64,000 nt of DNA. It comes from Pseudorhodobacter wandonensis (GTDB lineage: Bacteria; Pseudomonadota; Alphaproteobacteria; Rhodobacterales; Rhodobacteraceae). The notes under the pieces were generated by a model. The model did not search any database and was not told where the DNA came from. It saw only the letters and a program-made list of their open reading frames with translations. A program made the translations under genes and the position numbers. Position 1 is the stretch's first letter, and every line of letters begins with the position of its first letter. Of this stretch, positions 16,353 through 24,991 are shown one piece after another. The DNA lies in assembly GCF_001202035.1 (NCBI RefSeq), contig NZ_LGHT01000042.1:87391-151390 (forward strand). Reading direction: 5' to 3'.

Positions 16353-17696
16353 ATGTTTGGAAAGCAAAGTCATTTTAAGCGACGTGCAGATTTCATACGC
16401 CAGATTGCCCAGCTTCTTGGTGCTTTGGTGCTGTTGACGGCTATGGCCGCGACAAGCCCTGACAAGGCCGCCGCATCGCCGGTTTCCGCAGCTGGCAGCG
16501 TGGTGGTTTTGCGCAGCCTTGACACCAAAGACCGGTTTTTAGGATCGGGCTTTGTCTGGCAAACCGATGCTTTGGTGGTGACCAATGCGCATGTTGTTGG
16601 CAGCGCCGACAGCGTTCGCATTATCGATGCGGCGGGGGGCGAGCATGCAGGCGAGGTGATTGGCCGTGACCCTGTGCGCGATGTGGCGGTGATTTCGGTG
16701 ACAGGGCTGGCGGCGCCTGCCTTGCCGCTTGGCCCCGCGCCTGCCGCAGGTGATGATGTGTGGGCCGTGGGCGCGCCGCTGGAACTGGGTCTGACCCTGA
16801 CGCGCGGCATTATCTCGGCGCAGGCACGGCAGGTTGAGGCCGCTGTGCCGATCCGCTTTTTGCAGCATGACGCCGCGGTTAACCCCGGCTCGTCTGGCGG
16901 GCCCTTGCTGGATGCTCAGGGGCGGTTGATCGGGATGAACAGCCGCATCGCTGATGGCTCGCGCTTTTATGTCGGCATTTCCTATGCCATCGCAGCGCAG
17001 GATTTGGCGCGAATAGTCAGCGGCCTGATTGATGAAACGCTGATCCCTTTTCCCAAGCTGGGCCTGCAACTGCGCCCCGTCAACCGCGAGATTGCGGCGG
17101 CCTTGGGGATTGAGCCCACAGGCCTGTTGGTTGACCGGGTGCAGGTGGGTGAACAGGCCGAAGATGCAGGGCTGCAAGCAGGCGATATCTTGGTAGCAGC
17201 ACAAGGGGCGCAACTGGCCAGAATGGGCGATCTTGCCTTTGCGATTGAGGCTGCGTTGCCAAGCCAAAGCATGGCTTTGACGGTGTTGCGCCACGGGAAA
17301 GAGATTGTGCTGAACCTGTCATTCCAACCTGTTGCGGCCAGTGCCCTTGCCCTGCGCGGAATAGAGGGCGCGGGTGGCCTGAACCGCATTTCTTCCTACC
17401 GGTTCGAAGGGCTTGGCCTGTTATTGGATGATAATGCGCTGGTTACGTCTGTGACCGAAAACAGCCCGGCGCTGTTTGCAGGCATCATTCGCGGCGATAG
17501 GCTGTTGGCAGTTAACGGCCATGCCCTGTCAGGTGCCGATTTGCGCAAACTGGAAATCACCGCGTCCACGCTTATTCTATTGCAACGCGCAGGCGGTGCT
17601 ACGCTGCACGTTATTTTGAACCCCTGGGATAGCGGCGAAGGCATCCGCCCCGTGGGTGGCGCAAATGTACTTGACCCGAGTATCGTCGTTTTTTGA
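16353..17696 (+). CDS. Trypsin-like serine protease with PDZ domains (HtrA/Deg-like), exported
   Basis: A 447-residue protein. An N-terminal hydrophobic signal or anchor (about 20-42) is followed by a trypsin-fold domain with triad H80 (VTNAHVVG), D110 (DPVRDVAVIS) and S181 (NPGSSGGPL). Two PDZ-like domains follow (about 235-330, with GLLVDRVQVGEQAEDAGLQAGDIL, and about 350-435). This is the Deg/HtrA layout, but the sequence is distinct from the HtrA at 46260. ATG 16353 has AAGG 8 bases upstream. It heads the rightward run protease-regulator-kinase-patatin-caspase-zymogen and is divergent from the PPC-caspase operon. Likely periplasmic. Confidence 0.85.
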   Translation: MFGKQSHFKRRADFIRQIAQLLGALVLLTAMAATSPDKAAASPVSAAGSVVVLRSLDTKDRFLGSGFVWQTDALVVTNAHVVGSADSVRIIDAAGGEHAGEVIGRDPVRDVAVISVTGLAAPALPLGPAPAAGDDVWAVGAPLELGLTLTRGIISAQARQVEAAVPIRFLQHDAAVNPGSSGGPLLDAQGRLIGMNSRIADGSRFYVGISYAIAAQDLARIVSGLIDETLIPFPKLGLQLRPVNREIAAALGIEPTGLLVDRVQVGEQAEDAGLQAGDILVAAQGAQLARMGDLAFAIEAALPSQSMALTVLRHGKEIVLNLSFQPVAASALALRGIEGAGGLNRISSYRFEGLGLLLDDNALVTSVTENSPALFAGIIRGDRLLAVNGHALSGADLRKLEITASTLILLQRAGGATLHVILNPWDSGEGIRPVGGANVLDPSIVVF

Positions 17697-17709
17697 TCTT
17701 ATATTTAGA

Positions 17710-18429
17710 ATGAGCCCGATTATGGACCCGAAATCCCGAATTTTGATTGTCGAAGATGATGACCAGACCGCCGCAGATGTTGCCGCTATTGTCGAAGGGC
17801 TAGGTTGCGCGCCAGTTATTCGCAGCACGCTGGCCGATGGAATAGCAGAGGCCGCTGGCCAATATTCAGTAATTGTGTTTGACCGGATGCTGCCCGGCGG
17901 GGACAGTATTGATGCGATTGCCAAGCTGCGGGCCCAGGGTTCTACAGCATTGATTTTGGTGCTGTCGGCACTTGGTCGGGCGGCGAACAGGGTTGAGGGG
18001 TTGGAAAAAGGCGCCGATGATTATCTGGCCAAACCGTTTGAGGCGGATGAGCTGCGCGCGCGGCTGCGGGCCCTGTTGCGCCGCGCCACAATGCAAGTGC
18101 TGGACAATGATCTGATGGCCTTTGGCGATTTGGAAATCCGGCTCAAGGCGCGGACGGTGCATATTGCACGTGCACATGTTTCAGTCAGCCCGCGCGAATT
18201 TGACCTGATTACTTATATGGCCCGCAATGCGGGTCAGGTGGTCACACGGATGCAGTTGTTGGAACAGGTGTGGAAGCTGCATTTCGACCCCGGCACAAAT
18301 GTCGTTGACGTGCATGTCGGCCGCTTGCGCCGCAAGCTTGAAGAGGTCGCCGGTCGCCCTGTTATTCAAACCGCGCGCGGCGAAGGTTATGTGTTTGCGC
18401 CGCTGCCCGCCGCAGGGACAAAGGCGTAA
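17710..18429 (+). CDS. OmpR-family response regulator
   Basis: A 239-residue two-component regulator. Receiver domain (about 1-125) with the acidic cluster in VEDDD, phosphoacceptor Asp in VIVFDRMLPGG and conserved Lys in YLAKPFEADEL. The C-terminal winged helix (about 140-235) has SPREFDLITYMARNAGQVVTR and VDVHVGRLRRKL. Starts at 17710 or 17722 are both possible; neither has a strong ribosome binding site. Its stop overlaps the kinase ATG (TAATG), so the pair is coupled. Embedded in the protease cluster, it presumably controls those genes. Confidence 0.92.
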   Translation: MSPIMDPKSRILIVEDDDQTAADVAAIVEGLGCAPVIRSTLADGIAEAAGQYSVIVFDRMLPGGDSIDAIAKLRAQGSTALILVLSALGRAANRVEGLEKGADDYLAKPFEADELRARLRALLRRATMQVLDNDLMAFGDLEIRLKARTVHIARAHVSVSPREFDLITYMARNAGQVVTRMQLLEQVWKLHFDPGTNVVDVHVGRLRRKLEEVAGRPVIQTARGEGYVFAPLPAAGTKA

Positions 18430-19775
18430 TGCGCCGCCCCTTGGCACGGACAACATTCCGGCTGGCCGCTGTGGTTGCATTGACCGTAACGGCCCTGTCT
18501 TTGGTTGGCATGGGCTTGCAGTACCGGCTGGTTGAAAACCGCCTGCGTGTGGCACAAACTGCCCTGCTGGCTGCCGATCTGGACGGGCTGGGTGCGTTGT
18601 ATGACCAGCGCCGGATTATCGCTTTGCGCCAAGCCATAGACTATCGCGCCGCTGCGGCTACTGGTGGTGAGATGCTGCTGCTGCAAGATCGCAACGGCAC
18701 GGTACTGGCGGGCACCCGCGCCGATTGGCCTGCTGGCTTGCCGGTGCTGGGCGAAGGTTTTACCGCTGATTCAGCACAGATTTTCACAGATGAGGGCCAG
18801 CGTTGGCTGGGTGTGGGGCGGGTTTTACCGGGGGGCTTTCCACTGCTTGCCGCGCGCTCGCTTGCGCCGATGGAGCAAACCTTGGCCGCATTGCGCCGCA
18901 CTATTCTGGGGCTGGTTTTGGGCATGTTGGCAGTGGGTGGTGTGGTCGGCTGGATCGCCGCGCGTGGCATAATGGGCCGCATCACCCGCATCAACGCGCT
19001 GGCCGATAAGGTGGCTGCCGGGGCGTTGGATGCCCGCCTGACCGGCCCTCGTGCGGCCGATGAATTCGGCCTGCTGGAAACCCATGTCCATGCCATGCTT
19101 GACCGCATCGAGGCCCTGAACCGCGCGACGCATCGCCTGTCCGACACCATCGCGCATGAACTGCGCACCCCCCTAAACCGCATGGCACAAAAGCTGTCTC
19201 GCCTGCAGGGGCAAGAAGATTTGGTCGATGACCTGCGCGACGAGATGCGCAAGGCGACCAAGGTCTTTGATGCGCTTTTGGATATTTCGCGGGCCGAGGC
19301 CGATCAAGGCTCGGGCGGGGGCTTGGTTCCGCTTGACCTGTCGCTGCTGTGTTCCGAGATGGCCGAGCTTTATGAAGCCTTGACCGAAGACAAGGGCCTG
19401 ACCCTGACCCAAAGCATCGCACCTGCGCAAAACATTTTGGGCGACCGCACGCTGATCGGGCAAATGTTGGCGAACCTGCTGGAAAACGCAGTTAAATACT
19501 GTGCGCCCGGCGACAGCATATATTTTACGTTAACCGCCACCGATGCTGGCCCTTGCCTGACAATCCGCGACACTGGCCCCGGCCTGCCGGATGAAATAAA
19601 ATCTGAAATATTTGAGAGGTTTACCCGCGCCGAGCGTGACAAATCGCTACCCGGCCACGGGCTGGGGCTTGCGCTTGTACGGGCGATTGCGACACGCCAC
19701 GGCGCCCGCCTATCCACGCCACCCGTGGAAAAAGGGTTTGTACTGCAAATCGACTGGCCTAAGCTGGCGCTGTAA
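18429..19775 (+). CDS. Sensor histidine kinase of the protease cluster
   Basis: A 448-residue inner-membrane kinase. TM1 (about 11-31), a periplasmic sensor loop of roughly 120 residues, TM2 (about 157-178), a HAMP segment, a HisKA box with the phospho-His in DTIAHELRTPLN (near residue 242) and an HATPase domain with N box LLENAVKY, G1 RDTGPGLP and G2 GHGLGLAL. The partner is the overlapping response regulator. A periplasmic sensor beside exported proteases suggests sensing of envelope damage or proteolysis products; the signal is unknown. Confidence 0.92.
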   Translation: MRRPLARTTFRLAAVVALTVTALSLVGMGLQYRLVENRLRVAQTALLAADLDGLGALYDQRRIIALRQAIDYRAAAATGGEMLLLQDRNGTVLAGTRADWPAGLPVLGEGFTADSAQIFTDEGQRWLGVGRVLPGGFPLLAARSLAPMEQTLAALRRTILGLVLGMLAVGGVVGWIAARGIMGRITRINALADKVAAGALDARLTGPRAADEFGLLETHVHAMLDRIEALNRATHRLSDTIAHELRTPLNRMAQKLSRLQGQEDLVDDLRDEMRKATKVFDALLDISRAEADQGSGGGLVPLDLSLLCSEMAELYEALTEDKGLTLTQSIAPAQNILGDRTLIGQMLANLLENAVKYCAPGDSIYFTLTATDAGPCLTIRDTGPGLPDEIKSEIFERFTRAERDKSLPGHGLGLALVRAIATRHGARLSTPPVEKGFVLQIDWPKLAL

Positions 19776-19794
19776 CCAGCCAAAGGGCCGTCCG

Positions 19795-21252
19795 ATTCTG
19801 AAACCGCTGTATATTGCCTTAGCCACCCTGCTTGCTGGTTGCGCCGCGTTTAACACGCCGCTGAATACCGCATTGCTGACGGGTCAGAACCAGCCGCTGG
19901 TCGAGGTGACAGATGCGACGATTGGCGATGGCGAGGTTTATGTCGGGCTTGCATTTTCGGGCGGTGGCATGCGGGCCTCGGCCTTTGCCTATGGCATGAC
20001 CGAAGCCCTGCGCGAAACCGGCATTTCGGCTGAGACGCCAAATGGCTTGCTTGATCATGTCCGTTTGGTTTCGGGGGTGTCAGGCGGGTCGGTCACGGCA
20101 GCGCAGCTTGGGCTTTGGGGGCCAAGCGGGTTGCAAGGCTATCGCGAGCGGTATTTGTTGACCAATGCCGAGACATACATGGCCAATTCGCTGCTGAACC
20201 CGCTGACCGTAATTCGCGGGCTTTCAGGCGGGGCGAACGGGCGCACGACCTTTGGTCGCTATATCGACGAGGTGCTGTTCAAAGGCGCCACCTTTGGCGA
20301 TTTGCGCAAGCGGTCACGCATCAAAACCTGGATCAACGCGACCGATATTGCCAATTCGACGCCGTTTGTGTTTACGCCGGAAACCTTTGACGCGCTGTGT
20401 TCTGACCTGTCGCGCTTTCCGATTTCTGAGGCGGTTGCAGCCTCGGCCGCCTTTCCGCTGGTGTTTTCGCCGGTCGTGTTGGAGGTGCACCAAAGCAAAT
20501 GCAAGTATCAAGAGCCTGACTGGCTGACCGCCGCCCGTTTCAACCCCGAGGCTACGGCAGTGATGCGCGCCCATGCCCGTGCGCTGGAAAGCTATGCCGA
20601 CCCCGAAAAGGTGAAGTTTGTTAAATTGTTGGATGGCGGTGTGACCGACAACTATGGCACCACCGCGCTGGCTGTGGAACGCGCCCGCGCCGCTGTGCCC
20701 TATGCGCCGATGAGCGCCGAAGAGGCCGTGCGCCTGAAACGGTTGTTGGTCTTGGTGGCCGATGCCGGTGTGCAGGCCGATTACAGTTGGACGCAATCGG
20801 TAAAGGGGCCAAGCGGATTGGGCCTTGGGGCCGCCATTGCCAGCGCCTCGATTTCTTCGGCCACACGGTCGGGCTATGACGCGATGCGTGGCGAGATACG
20901 GCGCTGGCAAGAGGATCTGATCGAATGGCGCTGCGCCCTGCCCGCGGCCGAGGTGCGGCGGTTGCGTGGAAAATCAGGTGCTTGGGACTGTGCTGATGTA
21001 AAGCTGTTTGTCGGCATGGCAAATTTTGATGGTGTCGATGCGCCCATGCGAAAGGCGCTGAACAAAGTGCCGACGCGCCTGCGCCTAAGCGCGGATGAGG
21101 TGGATCTGGTTATCGAGGCCGGTCGTATCGCCACGAAAAATGCGCCCGAGTTTAACGGCTTTGTCCAATCCCTTGACGGCAATGATGTGGATGCCCGCAT
21201 CAAGGCCGGCATCGCAATCGGGGGGCGTCGGGTGGTGCCGGTTGGCCAATAG
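19795..21252 (+). CDS. Patatin-like phospholipase lipoprotein
   Basis: About 485 residues. A lipoprotein signal LKPLYIALATLLAGC gives lipidation at Cys, with Ala after it, which favours the outer membrane. The patatin domain has the oxyanion loop SGGGMRA, nucleophile elbow GVSGGS and catalytic DGG in LLDGGVTDN, so it should be an active serine acyl hydrolase acting on lipids. No ATG, GTG or TTG lies at a sensible place: AAAGGG is ideally spaced for ATT at 19795, and CTG at 19798 is the alternative. A TTG near 19738 inside the kinase gene would give an odd leader. Downstream of the kinase by 19 bases, so part of the same operon. Confidence 0.85.
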   Translation: MLKPLYIALATLLAGCAAFNTPLNTALLTGQNQPLVEVTDATIGDGEVYVGLAFSGGGMRASAFAYGMTEALRETGISAETPNGLLDHVRLVSGVSGGSVTAAQLGLWGPSGLQGYRERYLLTNAETYMANSLLNPLTVIRGLSGGANGRTTFGRYIDEVLFKGATFGDLRKRSRIKTWINATDIANSTPFVFTPETFDALCSDLSRFPISEAVAASAAFPLVFSPVVLEVHQSKCKYQEPDWLTAARFNPEATAVMRAHARALESYADPEKVKFVKLLDGGVTDNYGTTALAVERARAAVPYAPMSAEEAVRLKRLLVLVADAGVQADYSWTQSVKGPSGLGLGAAIASASISSATRSGYDAMRGEIRRWQEDLIEWRCALPAAEVRRLRGKSGAWDCADVKLFVGMANFDGVDAPMRKALNKVPTRLRLSADEVDLVIEAGRIATKNAPEFNGFVQSLDGNDVDARIKAGIAIGGRRVVPVGQ

Positions 21253-21322
21253 GTTGATGACAAGTGCCGTCACCCGGCACATGCGGGCTTGCGACACCTC
21301 AAACCTTTGCTATCGTTGGTCT

Positions 21323-23302
21323 ATGCGCCATTTTACCCAACCTTTACTCCTATCTCTTGGCCTTTTGGCCGTCAGCCCCGCTTCGGCCGAGGTGCGCGCC
21401 TTGTTGGTGGGGGTTAGCGATTATGAATTTCTGGATGCCGATCTGAAAGGACCGGTGTTTGACGTGGCCCTGATGGCGCAAACCCTCACCGCGCGCGGGG
21501 TTTCACCCGACCAGATCACCATGCTTAGCAGTGCCGCCGATGCCACAGCCCTGCCCCGCAGAGCCGAGATATTGGCCGCAATGGACCGGCTGGCCACGAT
21601 TTCGGGGCCAGAGGATACGGTTGTGTTTTACTTTTCGGGCCACGGCTCGCAAGCGCCTGATACCAGCGGCGACGAACAGGGCGGCGCCGATGAGATATTG
21701 TTGCCGATGGATGCCAAAGGCTGGCAAGGCGCTGAAGCGCAGGTCGAAAACGCCTTGCTGGATGATGAGCTGGCAGCCTGGGCCAAGCGCGTTACCGCCA
21801 CGGGGGCCAAATTGGTTGGTATCATTGATGCCTGCCATTCCGGCACTGGGTTCAGGGCGGTTTCGGGCATTGGCACCGCGCGGGTTTTGCCCCCCGAAAT
21901 GCTGGGCATTCCCGATGATCTGCCCGCCCCAGCCCTTACCCAAGGCGATGATATAACGGGTGATTTCGCTTTTCTCTATTCCTCGCAACCTGATCAGCGA
22001 TCGTTTGAGTATCCGCTGGGTTCGGGTGCCGATCAGCGCTGGTACGGCGCGTTCACGCTGGCCCTGACGCAAAGCCTGGTGGACGCCCCGCAGGCCAGTT
22101 GGCGGCAGGTTTTGGCCACCACACGCGACCGGATGACCCAAGGTACCGCCCGTCAGGAACCCGATGGCGAAGGAACCTTGCTGGACGCGCCGGTTTTTGG
22201 GGCGGGCGCGACAACACGGCGGTATTCCGTGCAAGACAGCCAAGTGCAGGCAGGTTTGCTGCAAGGCCTAACCGCAGGCAGCACTGTCACGCTTTTCGCC
22301 CAACCCGCCGAAGGGGATGCCTTGGCCGAGGCGCGGCTGACCAATGTTGCTGCACAAAGCGCTGAGCTTGATCTCGTCGCCCCCCTGCCAACCGGCGCCG
22401 CTTGGGCCGAACTGACCCTTCCCGCCCCCCCTGCGCCATTGCGGCTTGCGCCTGTGGTTCGGGCCGACACGGGCGACTACAGCGAACACGAGGCCGCTAT
22501 TGCGATGCTTGTTGCCGAAGGCACCGTAACGGTTGACGCGCAATCGCCGGATTTCATTCCCATTCTGACAGGTAACACGCTTGCGCTCGCCAATCCCGAT
22601 GGCGTGCTTGACCCGCTCGGCCATCTTTCCACCCCCCGCGTAGCCCCTCGTGCTGGCGAAGATGCCTCTGCGGCCACGCTGCGCCTGCTGGAAAACGCAG
22701 CCCATGCAACGCGGATGCGCTCGGTCCTGGCCGGGCTTAGCGCGGGGCGCGGGCTGTCGCTGGGCGGTCAAGCCGTTACCATGGCAATAGAACGCACAGC
22801 AGGTAGCCGCGCAGGCAATGACTGTGCGCGCAGTGGCAGTGCTGCACCTTTTGCCCCCCAGACCGGCGTTTTTGCCTGTGACGCCTTGTGGCTGACGCTG
22901 GCCAATACGTCGGGCCGGGTGCAGGACGTGACTGTGCTGTATCTTGCGGCCGATTTTACGCTCACTCCGCTGTGGCCGGTGCGGGGCCTGTCGAACCGCC
23001 TCGCCTTGGGCGAGACCGCCCGCGTGGGCCTGCAAATCACCCATGACGACCCGACTGCTTTTGCCGCAGAAGAGATTTTGGTCATCGCCTTATCACCCGA
23101 GGTGGATGAACCCCGCGCAGATTTGTCCTCGTTGGCTACCCCCGATGCGCTGCGGGCGGCAGGCAGCGCGGGCAGCGCATTGGCCAGCATCACCCAATTG
23201 ATGAACTCGACGGATGCGGGGCGGACCCGCGGATTTTCACTAAAGCGCCCCAGCCTGAGCTTGCTGCGCCAATCTGTTTTGCTGAAACCGGACCCGACCT
23301 GA
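21323..23302 (+). CDS. Second secreted caspase-like (peptidase C14) protease
   Basis: A 659-residue exported protein related to the gene at 13461-15554. Signal peptide to about residue 22 (LAVSPASA), C14 domain with the dyad H107 (YFSGHGSQAP) and C171 (IIDACHSGTG), then a long non-catalytic portion ending in a DUF4384-like region (NTSGRVQDVTVLYLAADFTLTPL). The two proteins share both the catalytic domain and the C-terminal layout, so they are paralogues. The ATG at 21323 begins the signal peptide. It is followed 81 bases later by the zymogen protease gene. Predicted cleavage after Arg or Lys is a family property, not shown here. Confidence 0.9.
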   Translation: MRHFTQPLLLSLGLLAVSPASAEVRALLVGVSDYEFLDADLKGPVFDVALMAQTLTARGVSPDQITMLSSAADATALPRRAEILAAMDRLATISGPEDTVVFYFSGHGSQAPDTSGDEQGGADEILLPMDAKGWQGAEAQVENALLDDELAAWAKRVTATGAKLVGIIDACHSGTGFRAVSGIGTARVLPPEMLGIPDDLPAPALTQGDDITGDFAFLYSSQPDQRSFEYPLGSGADQRWYGAFTLALTQSLVDAPQASWRQVLATTRDRMTQGTARQEPDGEGTLLDAPVFGAGATTRRYSVQDSQVQAGLLQGLTAGSTVTLFAQPAEGDALAEARLTNVAAQSAELDLVAPLPTGAAWAELTLPAPPAPLRLAPVVRADTGDYSEHEAAIAMLVAEGTVTVDAQSPDFIPILTGNTLALANPDGVLDPLGHLSTPRVAPRAGEDASAATLRLLENAAHATRMRSVLAGLSAGRGLSLGGQAVTMAIERTAGSRAGNDCARSGSAAPFAPQTGVFACDALWLTLANTSGRVQDVTVLYLAADFTLTPLWPVRGLSNRLALGETARVGLQITHDDPTAFAAEEILVIALSPEVDEPRADLSSLATPDALRAAGSAGSALASITQLMNSTDAGRTRGFSLKRPSLSLLRQSVLLKPDPT

Positions 23303-23383
23303 CGCCCAGCCCACCTGAAACACGGCCCCCTTGAAACACCGCCCCGACTTGGCCAATCTGCCTACATTATTAAGGAGTAAATT

Positions 23384-24451
23384 ATGAATAACACGCTTGC
23401 CCTGACCACCGCGCTTTGCGCAGCTATGCTTGGCACGGTTGCCTCGGGCCAAACCATTCCTGATTTTTCAAAAACCGAGGTGGATCCGGCCACGTCTTCG
23501 CCCTTTGCCTTTGCCGAAAGCGGGTTAAAGGCCAAACGCGCCAAGGCCGCCGAAAGCGATGGCAGCGGCGCACGTGTGATTGGTGGCGAGGTGGCAGATC
23601 TGGGCGAGTACCCATGGCAAGTTGGACTGATGATCAACGCCGCCGCCCCTGGCCCTGACGGTCATTTCTGCGGCGGTTCCATGTTGTTGGACCAATGGGT
23701 CCTGACAGCTGCGCATTGTGTGCATATGTCTGATAAAAATGGCGTTTTCCGCGATATCAATCCTCAGGCCGTCTCTATCTTGGTCGGCACCAACAACCTT
23801 GCCGATGGTTCGGGTGACATGGTGCCGATAGCGGCTGTTTTCACCCATCCGGACTATGTCGGCACCGAATTTGACAATGATATTGCGCTGATCAAACTGG
23901 CCCGCAAACCGACCGTTGCCTATAAAACCATCAACGTCCCCGATGCCGAATTTGGCGACTACCTCGATCAACCCGGCGTGCAAACCATCGTTAGCGGATG
24001 GGGCTTGACCGAGGGCGGCGCGCATCCCGAAGCCCTGCGCGAGGTGCAGATCCAGATGATGGATCGCAATCTTTGCAACCAATCCATGCTTGAATCCCGC
24101 GCTGAAGAGGCGGCCAAAGGCTTTGGCTATGCGGTAAAGGTGTTCGGCCTGTCGGACGAGGCTGCCTATTCTGCCTGGGATGCGATGATTGCAGGGGTAA
24201 AACCACCGATGTCTGAAAACATGCTATGCTCGGGCACATTCGAGGGTGGCAAAACTGCGTGCTCAGGCGATAGCGGCGGGCCTTTGGTTGTAGCTTTGAA
24301 CGACGGCAGCTTTATTCAGGCAGGTATTGTCAGCTGGGGGCTTTCGGGCATCGGCGGCAAAGGCTGCAATGAGTCAGCGCCATTTTCTGCCTACACGCGC
24401 ATTTCCAACTATTTGCCTTGGCTGAATGCAACAATAAATGCCAACCCGTGA
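23384..24451 (+). CDS. Secreted chymotrypsin-fold serine protease zymogen (S1 family)
   Basis: A 355-residue eukaryote-like S1 protease. Signal peptide (about 1-22), a propeptide to Arg64, then the classical activation site R64-VIGG. Triad H111 (LTAAHC), D166 (DNDIAL) and S297 (GDSGGP) is complete; cysteines match conserved disulfides. The residue six before the catalytic Ser, Asp in trypsin, is Thr291 here, so trypsin-like Arg/Lys specificity and self-activation at Arg64 are unlikely. TAAGGAG lies 6 bases before the ATG. As last gene behind the second caspase, it may be activated by it. A terminator follows at 24467. Confidence 0.92.
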   Translation: MNNTLALTTALCAAMLGTVASGQTIPDFSKTEVDPATSSPFAFAESGLKAKRAKAAESDGSGARVIGGEVADLGEYPWQVGLMINAAAPGPDGHFCGGSMLLDQWVLTAAHCVHMSDKNGVFRDINPQAVSILVGTNNLADGSGDMVPIAAVFTHPDYVGTEFDNDIALIKLARKPTVAYKTINVPDAEFGDYLDQPGVQTIVSGWGLTEGGAHPEALREVQIQMMDRNLCNQSMLESRAEEAAKGFGYAVKVFGLSDEAAYSAWDAMIAGVKPPMSENMLCSGTFEGGKTACSGDSGGPLVVALNDGSFIQAGIVSWGLSGIGGKGCNESAPFSAYTRISNYLPWLNATINANP

Positions 24452-24466
24452 ATGTACAAAAACTGC

Positions 24467-24496
24467 TAAATAGCTCCAAGCCTTTGGGGCTATTTT
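24467..24496 (+). terminator. Rho-independent terminator of the protease cluster
   Basis: Imperfect stem AATAGC-CCAA / TTGG-GCTATT followed by TTTT, 16 bases after the zymogen stop codon. Confidence 0.8.
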
Positions 24497-24841
24497 GACT
24501 TTTCACCGGCACGGCCATTTGGGGCACCCGCGTTTGTTCCGAATGGTCACTAAGGTCAAAGCGCTGCCTGATCAGCTCAGATCTTTGCCAATCGGGAATC
24601 AGCAATGTAACTGCAGGTAACCCTACCATATGGCATGCGCTGACGACCCGCTTGCATCTGGCACCTCGACACGGGCTTGGCCCGATGCTGTAAACCGCTT
24701 CGACACATTCAGCGGTCACTCGAAATTTCAGTAAAATCAGCTTGTGTTACCGTAGCACCAATAAAATTGGCTCTGCCCCTATGTCCCGGAATCGGACCAA
24801 GGAAGGCATCAGTTTTATGACTGGTCTATATTGAAGGAAAG
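24497..24841. other. Region without a recognisable gene next to tRNA-Arg
   Basis: About 345 bases between the protease cluster terminator and the 3' end of the tRNA gene. A 129-codon leftward frame crosses it but overlaps the zymogen gene and resembles nothing known. It looks like degenerate sequence; no second copy of the tRNA 3' end was noticed in the window. Confidence 0.45.
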
Positions 24842-24918
24842 TGGTGCACCCGGAGCGATTCGAACGCCCGACCCTCAGATTCGTAGTCTGATGCTCTATC
24901 CAGCTGAGCTACGGGTGC
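24842..24918 (-). tRNA. tRNA-Arg(ACG)
   Basis: A 77-base cloverleaf with encoded CCA. Acceptor GCACCCG pairs with CGGGTGC; D arm TAGCTCAGCTGGATAGAGCA; anticodon stem CAGA/TCTG around loop CTACGAA (anticodon ACG); T arm GTTCGAATC. Decodes CGN after deamination of A34. Confidence 0.97.
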
Positions 24919-24991
24919 ACTGTGTGGGCGATCTAACGCCCTGCGTCGGGCATTGCAAGAGCAGAAAAGCACAAGTTGCCCAGATTTCTGA

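Noticed and set aside
16353..17696. Assignment as the housekeeping DegP/DegQ
   Set aside because: A more typical HtrA with two PDZ domains is at 46260-47639; this one is divergent and belongs to the protease cluster.
24330..24719. 129-codon leftward frame near the zymogen 3' end
   Set aside because: Overlaps the real protease gene and its terminator; considered as a transposase remnant, but no motif supports that.
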